A DNA stretch of 63,374 bases from JAYZDP01 sp036337765 (GCA_036337765.1 JAYZDP010000215.1:1-63374); one strand, 5' to 3'. Positions 53,135-60,834 are shown, counted from the stretch's first letter. Numbers and translations are program-made. The notes: a model not told the origin generated them from the sequence alone.

Positions 53135-55289
53135 GGCCGTCCTGACCGAGGATCTGGATCTCGGAGAGCTCCGGGGCGCGGTGACCCGGAGGTACGGCGC
53201 GCTGGACCCGGAGGAGATTCGACGCCTCGTCGATCCTGCGGCCGCCGTCCGAACCGTCCACTGGGGCCGGAACTACCTCTACGAGGCTTCGATGGCGACC
53301 CCAGCCGGAGACGTTGCGGTCGTCGTCAAAGCGTTTCGCCACGACGGCCTTGCGCGGCGTTGGTCGGCCCGCAGGAAGGGCTCGAAGGCGGCGCGCAGCT
53401 GGCGCGCTTCGTTGGCGCTGCGCGATGCCGGTGTCGGGATCGCCGAGCCGGTGGCCTATCTGGAGTCGCGGCCCAACGACGGGCCGGCCTTCCTCGTCAC
53501 CGGCCTGGTGGCGGCGGCGCTCGAGTCTCGCTACCTGTTCCGGGCGGTGATCGCAGGCACGGTTGGCGAGACCTACCCCGACATCGACGTCGCCGACTTT
53601 CTGCGCCGGTTGGGCGAGATGCTTCGTCGCATGCACGATGCAGATATCTGGCATCGCGACGTCACCGTGGGTAACGTGCTGCTCACCGACACCGGCAACG
53701 GTCAGTACTCGGGGCCGCTGTACTTGCTCGATCTGAACCGGACGCGCGTGGGCCCCTCGCTTTCGAGAAGCGAGAGGATGCGCGATCTCGCCCGGTTGCC
53801 ACTGCGCCGCGAGCCAGATCGAGTTGCCCTACTGTCGGGCTACTTTCCGGCGGGTGCGTCGGCGTTGCAACGCGTGCTGTTTTTGCTCGCCCACCACGGC
53901 TTCCACGTCAGGATCGCGACCAAGGCCCGACTCAAGGAGCTGCGCTCCTCTCTCCGGGGGCTCGTGGCCGGGAGAGGAACGCACCCTCACATTCCGCCAC
54001 CCGACGAGCGGGCTGCCACCGAAGACAAGGTGGTGTGGGATTCGCTCTCGGATCAGCCGCATCTTCACGCCGGCCGGCTGGCGAAGGCGCGGATTCGGGT
54101 GGGGAGCCTCGGCGTTCATGTGCGCGAGGCGGGCGTGGTGCTCGCCAGTCTGCCGCGGATCCAATCCGAGTACCGCGCACTGAAGCGGAGCCTCTACGAT
54201 CAGCCGGTCGAGCTGGGAGAGCTGGGCGTCGGCCTTCATATCGACGCGCTGGGGCTCGGCAATACCCTGCGGCTAGTCGACGAGCTCGGCGCAAGACGCG
54301 TGCTGGTGCGCGTACATGCGTGGGAGGACGAGCTCGGTCGCAGCCAGGAGCTCGTTGCACAGCTCGCTGCACGTGGCGTCGGCGTGGTCCTGGCGGTGCC
54401 GCAAAACCGCGACATGGTGCGCGACCCCGAACGGTGGCGGCTCGCGCTCGCCCAGATTCGCGAGGGCTTTGGCGGGAACTGCGAGGCGATCCAGATCGGC
54501 CACGCCATCAACCGCAGCAAGTGGGGGGTGTGGAACCAGCGAGAGTACTCGCGGCTTCTAGAGGTCGCCAGTGCGGAGCTCGGCGACGCCGGTCTTCCGC
54601 TCGCGGGTCCGGCGATCATCGACTTCGAGTTCCACCAGACCGCCCTCGCCCTCGGTTGGGCGCATCCGCTTTCCTTCGACGTGGTGTCGAGCCTGCTCTA
54701 CGTCGATCGGCGCGGCGCCCCGGAGAACACGCAGGCGGGTATGGATACGGTCGACAAGGTGACGCTGCTCCGCGCGATCGTCCGTGCGTCGCGTGACGGC
54801 GATCGGCCATCCTGGATCACCGAGGTGAACTGGCCGCTCGCCGAGGGACCGCACTCGCCGGCGGGTCGGCATGTCGCGGTCGATGAGAGGCGGCAGGCGG
54901 ACTACCTCGTTCGCTATGTGCTCATGGCCTTTGCCAGCGGCCAGGTGGAGCGCATCTACTGGTGGCAGCTCGGCGCGAAGGGCTACGGCCTGGTCGACCC
55001 GTCTGGGGAGTCGATCCGAAAGCGGGCCGTGTTCGCAGCGTTTCGGCAGCTCGTGCGCCGTCTCGACGGTCGCTCTACCGGGCCGCTGTCGGCCGGAGGA
55101 CCGCGCCGCGTCTACGGCTTCGAGCGTCCCGACGGAAGTCGATGGCTCGCCGCCTGGCGGGCCGACGATCGAGAGGAGGTCTGGCGGCCGCCGGAGGCCG
55201 CGCGTAGGGTGGAGACGGCGCTCGGTGAAGAGATAGAACCGTCAGAGAAGGTGAGACTGAGCGGTACGCCGCTCTACCTGGATCTCTAG
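53118..55289 (+). CDS. Fusion: Kdo/LPS-kinase-like domain plus glycoside-hydrolase-like TIM barrel
   Basis: 723 residues from ATG 53118 (17-base overlap with rng). Residues about 40-245 are a protein-kinase-fold domain of the lipopolysaccharide kinase (WaaP/InaA) type: Lys71 in VVVKAF, catalytic HRDVTVGNVLL (Asp181) and metal-binding LLDLNR (Asp205). A linker (about 270-325) leads to a barrel-like domain about 325-650: ELGVGLHIDALG, RRVLVRVHAWED, GVVLAVPQNRD, AIQIGHAINRSKWG, IIDFEFHQ, WITEVNWPL (candidate nucleophile Glu569) and IYWWQLGAKGYGLVD, resembling clan-A glycoside hydrolases. The usual Asn-Glu acid/base pair is not evident in strand 4. No signal peptide is seen. Cytoplasmic phosphorylation and cleavage or binding of a surface-glycan precursor is inferred. 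Confidence 0.78.
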   Translation: MSWSSEAVLTEDLDLGELRGAVTRRYGALDPEEIRRLVDPAAAVRTVHWGRNYLYEASMATPAGDVAVVVKAFRHDGLARRWSARRKGSKAARSWRASLALRDAGVGIAEPVAYLESRPNDGPAFLVTGLVAAALESRYLFRAVIAGTVGETYPDIDVADFLRRLGEMLRRMHDADIWHRDVTVGNVLLTDTGNGQYSGPLYLLDLNRTRVGPSLSRSERMRDLARLPLRREPDRVALLSGYFPAGASALQRVLFLLAHHGFHVRIATKARLKELRSSLRGLVAGRGTHPHIPPPDERAATEDKVVWDSLSDQPHLHAGRLAKARIRVGSLGVHVREAGVVLASLPRIQSEYRALKRSLYDQPVELGELGVGLHIDALGLGNTLRLVDELGARRVLVRVHAWEDELGRSQELVAQLAARGVGVVLAVPQNRDMVRDPERWRLALAQIREGFGGNCEAIQIGHAINRSKWGVWNQREYSRLLEVASAELGDAGLPLAGPAIIDFEFHQTALALGWAHPLSFDVVSSLLYVDRRGAPENTQAGMDTVDKVTLLRAIVRASRDGDRPSWITEVNWPLAEGPHSPAGRHVAVDERRQADYLVRYVLMAFASGQVERIYWWQLGAKGYGLVDPSGESIRKRAVFAAFRQLVRRLDGRSTGPLSAGGPRRVYGFERPDGSRWLAAWRADDREEVWRPPEAARRVETALGEEIEPSEKVRLSGTPLYLDL

Positions 55290-55298
55290 CAGGGGTGC

Positions 55299-55329
55299 TC
55301 TGTCGCGCTCCGCGACGGGATCAGACAGA
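55299..55329 (+). terminator. Nested hairpin after the kinase/barrel gene
   Basis: TCTGTC (55299-55304) pairs with GACAGA (55324-55329) and encloses GTCGCG/CGCGAC (55302-55307 with 55311-55316). It lies 10 bases after the stop codon. AATT but no T run follows, so termination activity is uncertain. Confidence 0.4.
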
Positions 55330-55354
55330 ATTGCGGCGACTCCGATGAAGCGGC

Positions 55355-55490
55355 ATGAGTAGCTCCTCGGCCCTGGTAGCGGGTATCGCTACCACCGTCG
55401 AGCGGCCCTTTCGGATCAACGATTGGATCCGGGTTCACCATTCCGTTCCCGATCCGAACCATCGAGGTCGAGCCACAGGCTCGCACGGTC
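55355..55490 (+). pseudogene. Remnant of an MscS-family mechanosensitive channel
   Basis: Frame 55355 onward encodes SSSALVAGIATTVERPFRIN followed by DWIRV, matching the pore-lining TM3 and start of the beta domain of MscS channels. Directly after DWIRV, in a different frame (from 55434), IPFPIRTIEVEPQ appears, matching the C-terminal IPFPxRT region of the same family. The intervening beta domain (about 100 residues) and the first membrane helices are missing. The gene is therefore dead by 5' truncation, internal deletion and frameshift. Confidence 0.75.
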
Positions 55491-55513
55491 AGCGCGACGA
55501 GGTGCGGGTCCCG

Positions 55514-55711
55514 ATGTCTACCGCTTTTCTCTGGGTGGCAGAAGGTCCCGACCAGGGCGCTTTGGTGGCGCTCGAGGAAACGACTGTCGTGGGTCTGTCC
55601 CCAACGTGGTAGCTGACCCTCAGCGAGGGGGTGAAATCGCGTGCTCTGTGCAACCTCGACCGCATTCGCATCGGGGATACAGTCATGATCTTCGAGGAGA
55701 CCCTTGCCTGA
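55514..55711 (+). pseudogene. Remnant of an FHA-domain protein
   Basis: AFLWVAEGPDQGALVALEET resembles the first strands of an FHA domain; then TVVGLSPTW, an in-frame TAG (55610-55612), LTLSEGVKSRALC and finally NLDRIRIGDTVMIFEETLA, an FHA C-terminal strand pair, before a TGA at 55709. Compared with intact FHA domains the phosphopeptide-binding GRS and SxxH motifs read GLS and SRAL, the stop could be a Gln codon changed by one base, and about 30 residues before DRIRIGD are missing. Confidence 0.65.
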
Positions 55712-55934
55712 GTCGACGCCAGAACGGATTGCCGACTACGAGATCGTGTGCCAGATCCATCGGCGCGCCAACGGCGTCGAGGGCTCGACCAGCTATGTCG
55801 TCGAAGAAGCAGTGCAGGGCCTGCGACTGACGGAGCTTCTGCGGCAGCGCCGCCTTTCGCTCACCGAAGCCCTGCGGCTGTTCAAGGATCTCTTGGCTGG
55901 CCTCGGCGCCGTTCACTCGAAGGGGGCGGCCTAG
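55704..55934 (+). pseudogene. Remnant of a serine/threonine protein kinase
   Basis: TTG 55704 opens a 76-residue frame: PERIADYEIVCQIHRRANGV (start of a kinase N-lobe, glycine-loop region) joined directly to TSYVVEEAVQGLRLTELLRQ and LSLTEALRLFKDLLAGLGAVHSKG (hinge, helices D and E). Strands 2 to 4 with the ATP lysine are deleted, and the frame stops just where the catalytic HRD loop should begin. FHA proteins and such kinases are often neighbours, so this and the preceding remnant are probably one decayed signalling locus. Confidence 0.7.
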
Positions 55935-55949
55935 CGCCCGGCGCGCGAG

Positions 55950-56222
55950 CTACTCTTCCGCCTCCTCCACCCGCCGCAGGGCTTCATTGAACTTCTCCTC
56001 GAGCAGCCGCTTTCGGTCCTTCACGGCCAGCTTTTCCTGCTCGAAGATCTGTTCGGCGCGAGACTTGGATGCGTCGAGTGCCTCGATCAACTCGGCCATC
56101 GACTTGTCGCCCCCGTGCTCCTGCTCGGGAGGCTGGAGAGAGAGGATCTCACCGGTTGCGGCATCGATCGTGAGCTGGCCGGTGCAGCCTGGGCAGGTGA
56201 CGTGAAACGTCTTGGCCGCCAT
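55950..56222 (-). CDS. Small zinc-ribbon/coiled-coil protein of unknown function
   Basis: 90 residues: an N-terminal segment TFHVTCPGCTGQLTIDAATGE with a CxxC pair resembling half a zinc ribbon, then a predicted coiled coil (about 45-88, EALDASKSRAEQIFEQEKLA, then KDRKRLLEEKFNEALRRVEE). It sits alone on the minus strand, divergent from the exporter genes, with 44 bases between the starts. No named family recognised; it looks intact, unlike the remnants beside it. Confidence 0.7.
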   Translation of the reverse strand: MAAKTFHVTCPGCTGQLTIDAATGEILSLQPPEQEHGGDKSMAELIEALDASKSRAEQIFEQEKLAVKDRKRLLEEKFNEALRRVEEAEE

Positions 56223-56266
56223 TCTGCGATTCTACTGCCGTCGGCGCTTCCTCAATTCCCCTACAC

Positions 56267-57130
56267 TTGCCGCAGGCCCCGGCACCAGCCGTCCGACTCT
56301 GGCGCGTGCCGACCGACTTCGGAGCCTCCCACTTGATCCAGATTGGCAGCATCTTCGAGCGCCGCAGCCTCCTCGTCGTGATGACGGTGCGGGAGATCAA
56401 GGCGCGCTATCGCGGGTCGGTGCTCGGCTTCCTGTGGTCGCTGGTCAATCCACTGCTGCTCTTGGTGGTCTACTCGTTCGTCTTCAGCCTGGTCTTCCAG
56501 CCGCGCGTGCCTGGCGGATCGCCGTATCCGTTGTTTCTGGTCAGCGGGCTGTTTCCGTGGATCTGGGTCTCGACATCGCTGCTCGAGGCCACCGTTTCGC
56601 TGACCGCGAACGCGGGGTTGATCCGCAGATCGGTCTTTCCGGTGGAGTTGCTGCCGCTGGTACCGGTGCTCTCGAACCTGGTGAACCTCGTGTTCTCCTT
56701 TCCGATTATCGTCCTGGGCCTGGTAGTGGCGCGACAAATGGGGTTCGAGGTCGGCGGCTGGGGGTTTATGGCGCTGCCCTTGGTCGTCGCCGTGCAGCTG
56801 CCGCTGGTTTCGGGTCTGGCATTGGGCCTGGCGGCTCTCGCCGCCCACTTCAAGGACGTGCGCGACATCGTCAACAACCTGCTGACGCTCTGCTTCTTCC
56901 TGACACCGATCCTTTATGCGCTGGAGTCGGTGCCTTACGCGTTGTTGCAGAGCGTGGTCCGCGTCAACCCTTTCAGTCCCTTCGTCGTCGCCTACCAGGA
57001 CACTCTGTTTCGCGGCACACTCCCGGCGGCGAGTGTGTGGCTCTACATGGTCGGCTCTGCGCTGGTCTTCTGGCTCGGCGGAGCATGGATCTTCGGACGC
57101 CTGCGCGACACCCTGATCGAGGCGGTATGA
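56267..57130 (+). CDS. ABC-2 type polysaccharide/O-antigen export permease (Wzm-like)
   Basis: 287-residue membrane component. After a cytoplasmic start come VREIKARYRGSVLGFLWSLVNPLLLLVVYSFVF, FLVSGLFPWIWVSTSLLEATVSLTANAGLIRRSVFPVELLPLVPVLSNLVNL and a C-terminal VRVNPFSPFVVAYQDTLF, all hallmarks of the TagG/Wzm/KpsM-type ABC-2 permease. TTG at 56267 is used for the longest form; a later start is possible. The stop overlaps the ATPase start (ATGA). Confidence 0.9.
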   Translation: MPQAPAPAVRLWRVPTDFGASHLIQIGSIFERRSLLVVMTVREIKARYRGSVLGFLWSLVNPLLLLVVYSFVFSLVFQPRVPGGSPYPLFLVSGLFPWIWVSTSLLEATVSLTANAGLIRRSVFPVELLPLVPVLSNLVNLVFSFPIIVLGLVVARQMGFEVGGWGFMALPLVVAVQLPLVSGLALGLAALAAHFKDVRDIVNNLLTLCFFLTPILYALESVPYALLQSVVRVNPFSPFVVAYQDTLFRGTLPAASVWLYMVGSALVFWLGGAWIFGRLRDTLIEAV

Positions 57131-58482
57131 GCGATCTCGCAATCCGGGTCGCGGAGGCCTCGAAGCTGTATCGGCGGGTGTCTGCGGGCTTCGCCTTTCG
57201 CACTCTGAAGAGCGCACTCTTGAACCGTAGCCTGGTCGACGACCTGCGCCCACAAGACGCGATCCTGGCTCTGGACGGGGTGACGTTCGACGTGGAGAAG
57301 GGCGATGCGGTGGCGCTTATCGGCGGCAACGGCTCCGGCAAATCGACGCTTCTGAAGTTGATCGCGGGCCTCTTGCCGCCGACGCGCGGCACGATCGAGC
57401 TGGCCGGTCGCGTAGCGGCGCTGATCGAGCTCGGCGCTGGCTTTCATCCAGAGATCTCGGGCCGGGAGAACATCTTCATCAACGGCGCTGTTCTCGGACT
57501 CTCACGGCGGGCGATTCAGGCGCGCTACGACGAGATCGTCGACTTCGCCGGTCTCGAAGACTTCATCGAGGAGCCGGTGAAGAACTACTCGTCGGGAATG
57601 TACGTGCGGCTCGGCTTCTCGGTGGCGGTTCACACCGACCCGCAGATCCTGCTCGTCGACGAGGTTCTTGCGGTCGGCGACGAGGCCTTTTCTCATCGTT
57701 GCCTTCGCAAGATCGAGGAGTTTCTGGCGCAGGGCCGAACGCTTGTGCTGGTGAGCCACGATCTCGGACTGGTGGAGGAGATCTGCGGCCGGGCGATCTG
57801 GCTGGATCAGGGGGTAGTTGCGGGCGACGGTCGACCGCGCCAGGTGACCGACGCGTACCGCGAGCGGATCGCCGAGATCGAGGCAGTGGAGCACCGGGAG
57901 GCCAAGGAGGTTGCCTTGTCGGTTCGGCACGAGCTTGCGCAGCCCGATCCCGATCCCGAGCCGGAGGCGGCGACCGCCGACCCTGCACCCGCGCCGCACT
58001 CCGAGCCCGCGGCCCCGGAGGAAGTTCTGCGATGGGGCTCAGGGACTGCCGAGATCGTCGGTGCCCGCCTGCTGGATCCGGAGGGCGTCGAGAGCTATCA
58101 CCTGCGCAGCGGCGACGATGCGGTCTTCGAGGTGACGATCCAGGCCCGCACCCCGATCGAGGACTTCGTGTTTGGCATCGGGCTCTTCTCGAGTCGTGGA
58201 GTCGAGTGCTGGGGTACCAATACCGATCTCGAAGGCTGGCGTCCTCGGAGCCTGACCGGGCGTGCCGAGGTTCGTGTGCGCTGCCCCGGGCTACGCCTTG
58301 CTCCCGGGGAGTACCTGGTCGACTTCGCCGTCCATTCCCGTGACGGAGCGCCCTACGACTATTGGCGCAAGGCCTTCGCCTTCTCCGTGACCTCGCGCGA
58401 TCGAGGGATCGGCGTGTACCTACCTCATCACGAATGGGAGTTTGGGGGCGACGTCCAGTGGCACCCGTCCGAGGAGGATTGA
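57127..58482 (+). CDS. Polysaccharide export ABC ATPase with Wzt-like substrate-binding domain
   Basis: 451 residues. The ATPase half has Walker A GGNGSGKST (66-74), the signature NYSSGMYVRLGFSVAVH, Walker B ILLVDEVLAVGDEAF and the His-loop LVLVSHDLG. An acidic Pro/Ala linker (about 270-305) leads to a C-terminal Wzt-type beta-sandwich (about 306-445; RSGDDAVFEVTIQARTPIEDF; GIGLFSSRGVECWGTNTDL), which recognises the terminal modification of the glycan being exported. With the permease it forms a complete exporter, but no glycosyltransferase cluster adjoins. Confidence 0.92.
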   Translation: MSDLAIRVAEASKLYRRVSAGFAFRTLKSALLNRSLVDDLRPQDAILALDGVTFDVEKGDAVALIGGNGSGKSTLLKLIAGLLPPTRGTIELAGRVAALIELGAGFHPEISGRENIFINGAVLGLSRRAIQARYDEIVDFAGLEDFIEEPVKNYSSGMYVRLGFSVAVHTDPQILLVDEVLAVGDEAFSHRCLRKIEEFLAQGRTLVLVSHDLGLVEEICGRAIWLDQGVVAGDGRPRQVTDAYRERIAEIEAVEHREAKEVALSVRHELAQPDPDPEPEAATADPAPAPHSEPAAPEEVLRWGSGTAEIVGARLLDPEGVESYHLRSGDDAVFEVTIQARTPIEDFVFGIGLFSSRGVECWGTNTDLEGWRPRSLTGRAEVRVRCPGLRLAPGEYLVDFAVHSRDGAPYDYWRKAFAFSVTSRDRGIGVYLPHHEWEFGGDVQWHPSEED

Positions 58483-58486
58483 GAGC

Positions 58487-58765
58487 GTGTCGAGCCAGCA
58501 ATCGAACATCAACATCAAGATCGGTGACGACGAGCAGAAGGGCCGGTACTCGAATCTGCTGCGGATCGCGCACACCCGCGAAGAGTTCATTCTCGACTTC
58601 ATCAACCTGGTTCCGCCCACGGGCATTGTGAGTGCGCGCATCGTCACCTCTCCTGGGCACTTGAAGCGCATCATCGGCGCGCTGCAGTCCAACCTGGAGC
58701 GATACGAGAAGACTCACGGCCCGGTGCAGGAGGCTCCCGAGCCGGTACCGGGAGAAGTGAACTAG
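58487..58765 (+). CDS. DUF3467 family protein
   Basis: 92-residue protein from a GTG 4 bases after the Wzt-like gene. NINIKIGDDEQKGRYSNLLR, then HTREEFILDFINLVPPTGIV and ARIVTSPGHLKRIIGALQSN match the small DUF3467 family, whose members pair with diverse operons and have no established function. Tight coupling to the exporter ATPase gene suggests a shared transcript. The stop codon is in a perfect 19-bp inverted repeat. Confidence 0.85.
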   Translation: MSSQQSNINIKIGDDEQKGRYSNLLRIAHTREEFILDFINLVPPTGIVSARIVTSPGHLKRIIGALQSNLERYEKTHGPVQEAPEPVPGEVN

Positions 58766-58837
58766 CGGGAGCCGTGGCAGTCATTGGGTGAGGGTGTCCT
58801 GAAGCTGGGCCGCGCTCATGCCACGGCTCCCGCTAGT
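58761..58837 (+). terminator. Perfect 19-bp inverted repeat spanning a stop codon
   Basis: Arms 58761-58779 and 58819-58837 are perfectly complementary; the left arm contains the DUF3467 TAG (58763-58765). The loop is 39 bases. The sequence after it is ATTTCTTCCC, then the 33-bp repeat. The long perfect stem makes strong RNA structure certain, while termination itself is inferred. Confidence 0.65.
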
Positions 58838-58844
58838 ATTTCTT

Positions 58845-58877
58845 CCCTCCGGGGGGCGCTCGCCGCGCAGGCCCGGA
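58845..58877. repeat. 33-bp dispersed intergenic repeat, copy 2
   Basis: CCCTCCGGGGGGCGCTCGCC followed by GCGCAGGCCCGGA, differing from copy 1 (11301-11333) only at base 10. As in copy 1 it follows a stop-codon hairpin with a short ATT/TTCCC joint. It lies just before the probable pepF promoter (TATACT, 58905-58910). Confidence 0.8.
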
Positions 58878-58960
58878 GGGGCTGCAGCGGGCTTCTGGGC
58901 GGCCTATACTCCGCCGGCTACCGGGTAGACGCCACTCCGGGAGATGAGCAAAGGAACTGA

Positions 58961-60751
58961 ATGACGATCGCGCCTTCGACCTCCGAATCGTATGGCCTCG
59001 GTGCTTGGGATCTGAAGGAGCTGCTCGAGGACACTACGGATGCGCGGGTAAGTGAGGCTCTCGAGTCGCTGGAGAAGAAAGTCGGCCACCTCGAGGCCCA
59101 GCGTGAGCGGCTCGAAGATCTCGAGACGGGGGAGCTGGTCGAGATCGTGCGCAACTACGAAAGCGTGGTCGAGGAAATGGCGGTCCTCGGTGCCTACGCC
59201 GGGCTGTGGTTCTCGGCCGACACACAGGATGTGGCGGCGCTGGCTTTCCGCAACCGCGTTCAGCACGAGCTGACGCTTCTGCAGAATCGGGCGCTCTTTT
59301 TCCCGCTGTGGTGGAAACAGCTGCCCGACGCCCGCGCCGAGGCTCTGATGCCGGGGGGTGACGACGCGCGCGACACCCGTTTCTTCCTGAGTGACCTGCG
59401 GCGACTGGGCCGCTACTCCTTGGCCGAGGAAACCGAGCAGCTGATCAACACCAAGGACGCTGATGGCATCGGCGGGCTGATGACGGTCCACTCGATGCTC
59501 ACCAACCGGCTGACCTTCCACCTCGAGGTCGACGGCGAGGGCCACGAGCTCAGCCGCGACGAGCTCATGAACTACGCCCTCTCGCCGGACGGCGATCTCC
59601 GCGAGGCAGCCTACGTCGAGCTCGGCAGTGTCTTGGAGCGCGAGTCGAACATCCTCGCTCAGGTCTACGTCCACCGCGTGCGCGACTGGCACAACGAGAA
59701 CGTTCGTTTGCGCGGGTACGACTCGCCGATCGGCGTGCGCAACGTGGCGAACGACATCCCGAACGGCGCGGTGGAGGCGTTGCTCGGGACGGCGGAATCG
59801 AACGTCGGCGTGTTCCATCGCTACTTCCGCCTCAAGGCGTCGTGGCTGGGGACCCCCAAGCTTCGCCGCTACGACCTCTACGCACCGCTGACGACGAGCG
59901 ATTGTAGGGTCGAGTACCGGGATGCCGTCGACTCCGTGCTCGACACTTTCGCGGGCTTCGACCCGACCTTCGCAGCCGCTGCGCGGCGAGTGTTCGACGA
60001 GGGTCACATCGACAGCGAGCTGCGACAGGGCAAAAGGATGGGCGCGTTTTGCGCCTCGGTGCTGCCGCAGCTGACGCCCTGGGTGCTGGTCAACTACGCC
60101 GGAAGAGTGAGAGATGTGGCGACGCTCGCCCACGAGCTCGGCCACGCAGTTCACGGCATGCTGTCGGAGGATCACTCCGTCCTTACCCATCATCCCTCGT
60201 TGCCCCTGGCCGAGACCGCGTCGGTGTTCGCCGAAATGCTGATGACCGACCGTCTGCTCGACAACGAGAGCGACCCGTCCGTGCGTCGCGAGATCCTTGC
60301 CACTGCCGTCGACGACATCTACGCCACGGTCCTGCGACAAGCCTTCTTCGTGCGCTTCGAAGAGACCGCGCACGCCGCCGTGGCAGACAGCCGATCCGCC
60401 GAGGACCTGTGCGATCTCTATATGCAGAACCTCGAGCTGCAGTTTGGCGACGCGGTCGAGATCGCCGACGCGTTTCGCTACGAGTGGCTCGGCATCCCAC
60501 ACATCTATGCGATGCCGTTCTACTGCTACGCCTACAGTTTCGGCCAGCTGCTCGTCTTGGCGCTCTTCCGCCGCTACCAGCAGGACCCCGAAGGCTTCCG
60601 GCCCGGCTACATGCGCATGCTCGCCTACGGAGGCGCCGCTCGCCCGGAAGAGATCCTCGCCGAAGCCGACATCGATCCCGCTGACCCCGTCTTCTGGCAA
60701 GGCGGCTTCGACGTCATCAGCGACCTAATCGACCAGCTAGAAGCCCTGTAG
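58961..60751 (+). CDS. pepF: Oligoendopeptidase F family M3 metallopeptidase
   Basis: Cytoplasmic zinc oligopeptidase of 596 residues. Zn motif HELGH at 391-395, with the third-ligand Glu expected in LAETASVFAEM; AYSFGQLLVLALFRRYQ and GGAARPEEILAEADID near the C-terminus are typical for the family. AAGGA precedes the ATG by about 6 bases and TATACT (58905-58910) is the likely -10. Acts on oligopeptides from turnover or uptake. Its stop is in a 17-bp inverted repeat. Confidence 0.93.
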   Translation: MTIAPSTSESYGLGAWDLKELLEDTTDARVSEALESLEKKVGHLEAQRERLEDLETGELVEIVRNYESVVEEMAVLGAYAGLWFSADTQDVAALAFRNRVQHELTLLQNRALFFPLWWKQLPDARAEALMPGGDDARDTRFFLSDLRRLGRYSLAEETEQLINTKDADGIGGLMTVHSMLTNRLTFHLEVDGEGHELSRDELMNYALSPDGDLREAAYVELGSVLERESNILAQVYVHRVRDWHNENVRLRGYDSPIGVRNVANDIPNGAVEALLGTAESNVGVFHRYFRLKASWLGTPKLRRYDLYAPLTTSDCRVEYRDAVDSVLDTFAGFDPTFAAAARRVFDEGHIDSELRQGKRMGAFCASVLPQLTPWVLVNYAGRVRDVATLAHELGHAVHGMLSEDHSVLTHHPSLPLAETASVFAEMLMTDRLLDNESDPSVRREILATAVDDIYATVLRQAFFVRFEETAHAAVADSRSAEDLCDLYMQNLELQFGDAVEIADAFRYEWLGIPHIYAMPFYCYAYSFGQLLVLALFRRYQQDPEGFRPGYMRMLAYGGAARPEEILAEADIDPADPVFWQGGFDVISDLIDQLEAL

Positions 60752-60784
60752 CTCAGGATGTGCTCGTAGCACGTCCTGAGCTAC
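60748..60784 (+). terminator. Inverted repeat spanning the pepF stop codon
   Basis: Arms 60748-60764 and 60768-60784 pair over 17 positions with one G-U wobble in the plus-strand RNA; the left arm includes TAG 60749-60751. It is followed by CGTTGCTGTTGGC, the same module seen after rodA. Confidence 0.6.
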
Positions 60785-60786
60785 CG

Positions 60787-60834
60787 TTGCTGTTGGCTCG
60801 GCGGATCTCGCTGTTCGGTCCGGGCGCAGACTCC
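60787..60834. repeat. Second intergenic repeat module, copy 2
   Basis: TTGCTGTTGGC followed by a diverged GC-rich tail containing TTCGGTCCGGGCG. A third, looser relative (TTGCTGCGGGCGCGCCGCAG) lies at 60848-60867, at the 3' end of the FKBP gene. Confidence 0.5.

Noticed and set aside
58944..58964. Six-codon upstream frame (MSKGTE) overlapping the pepF ATG
   Set aside because: The purine-rich sequence before it is directly adjacent to its ATG, so initiation is unlikely; the overlap is probably chance within the pepF ribosome-binding region.
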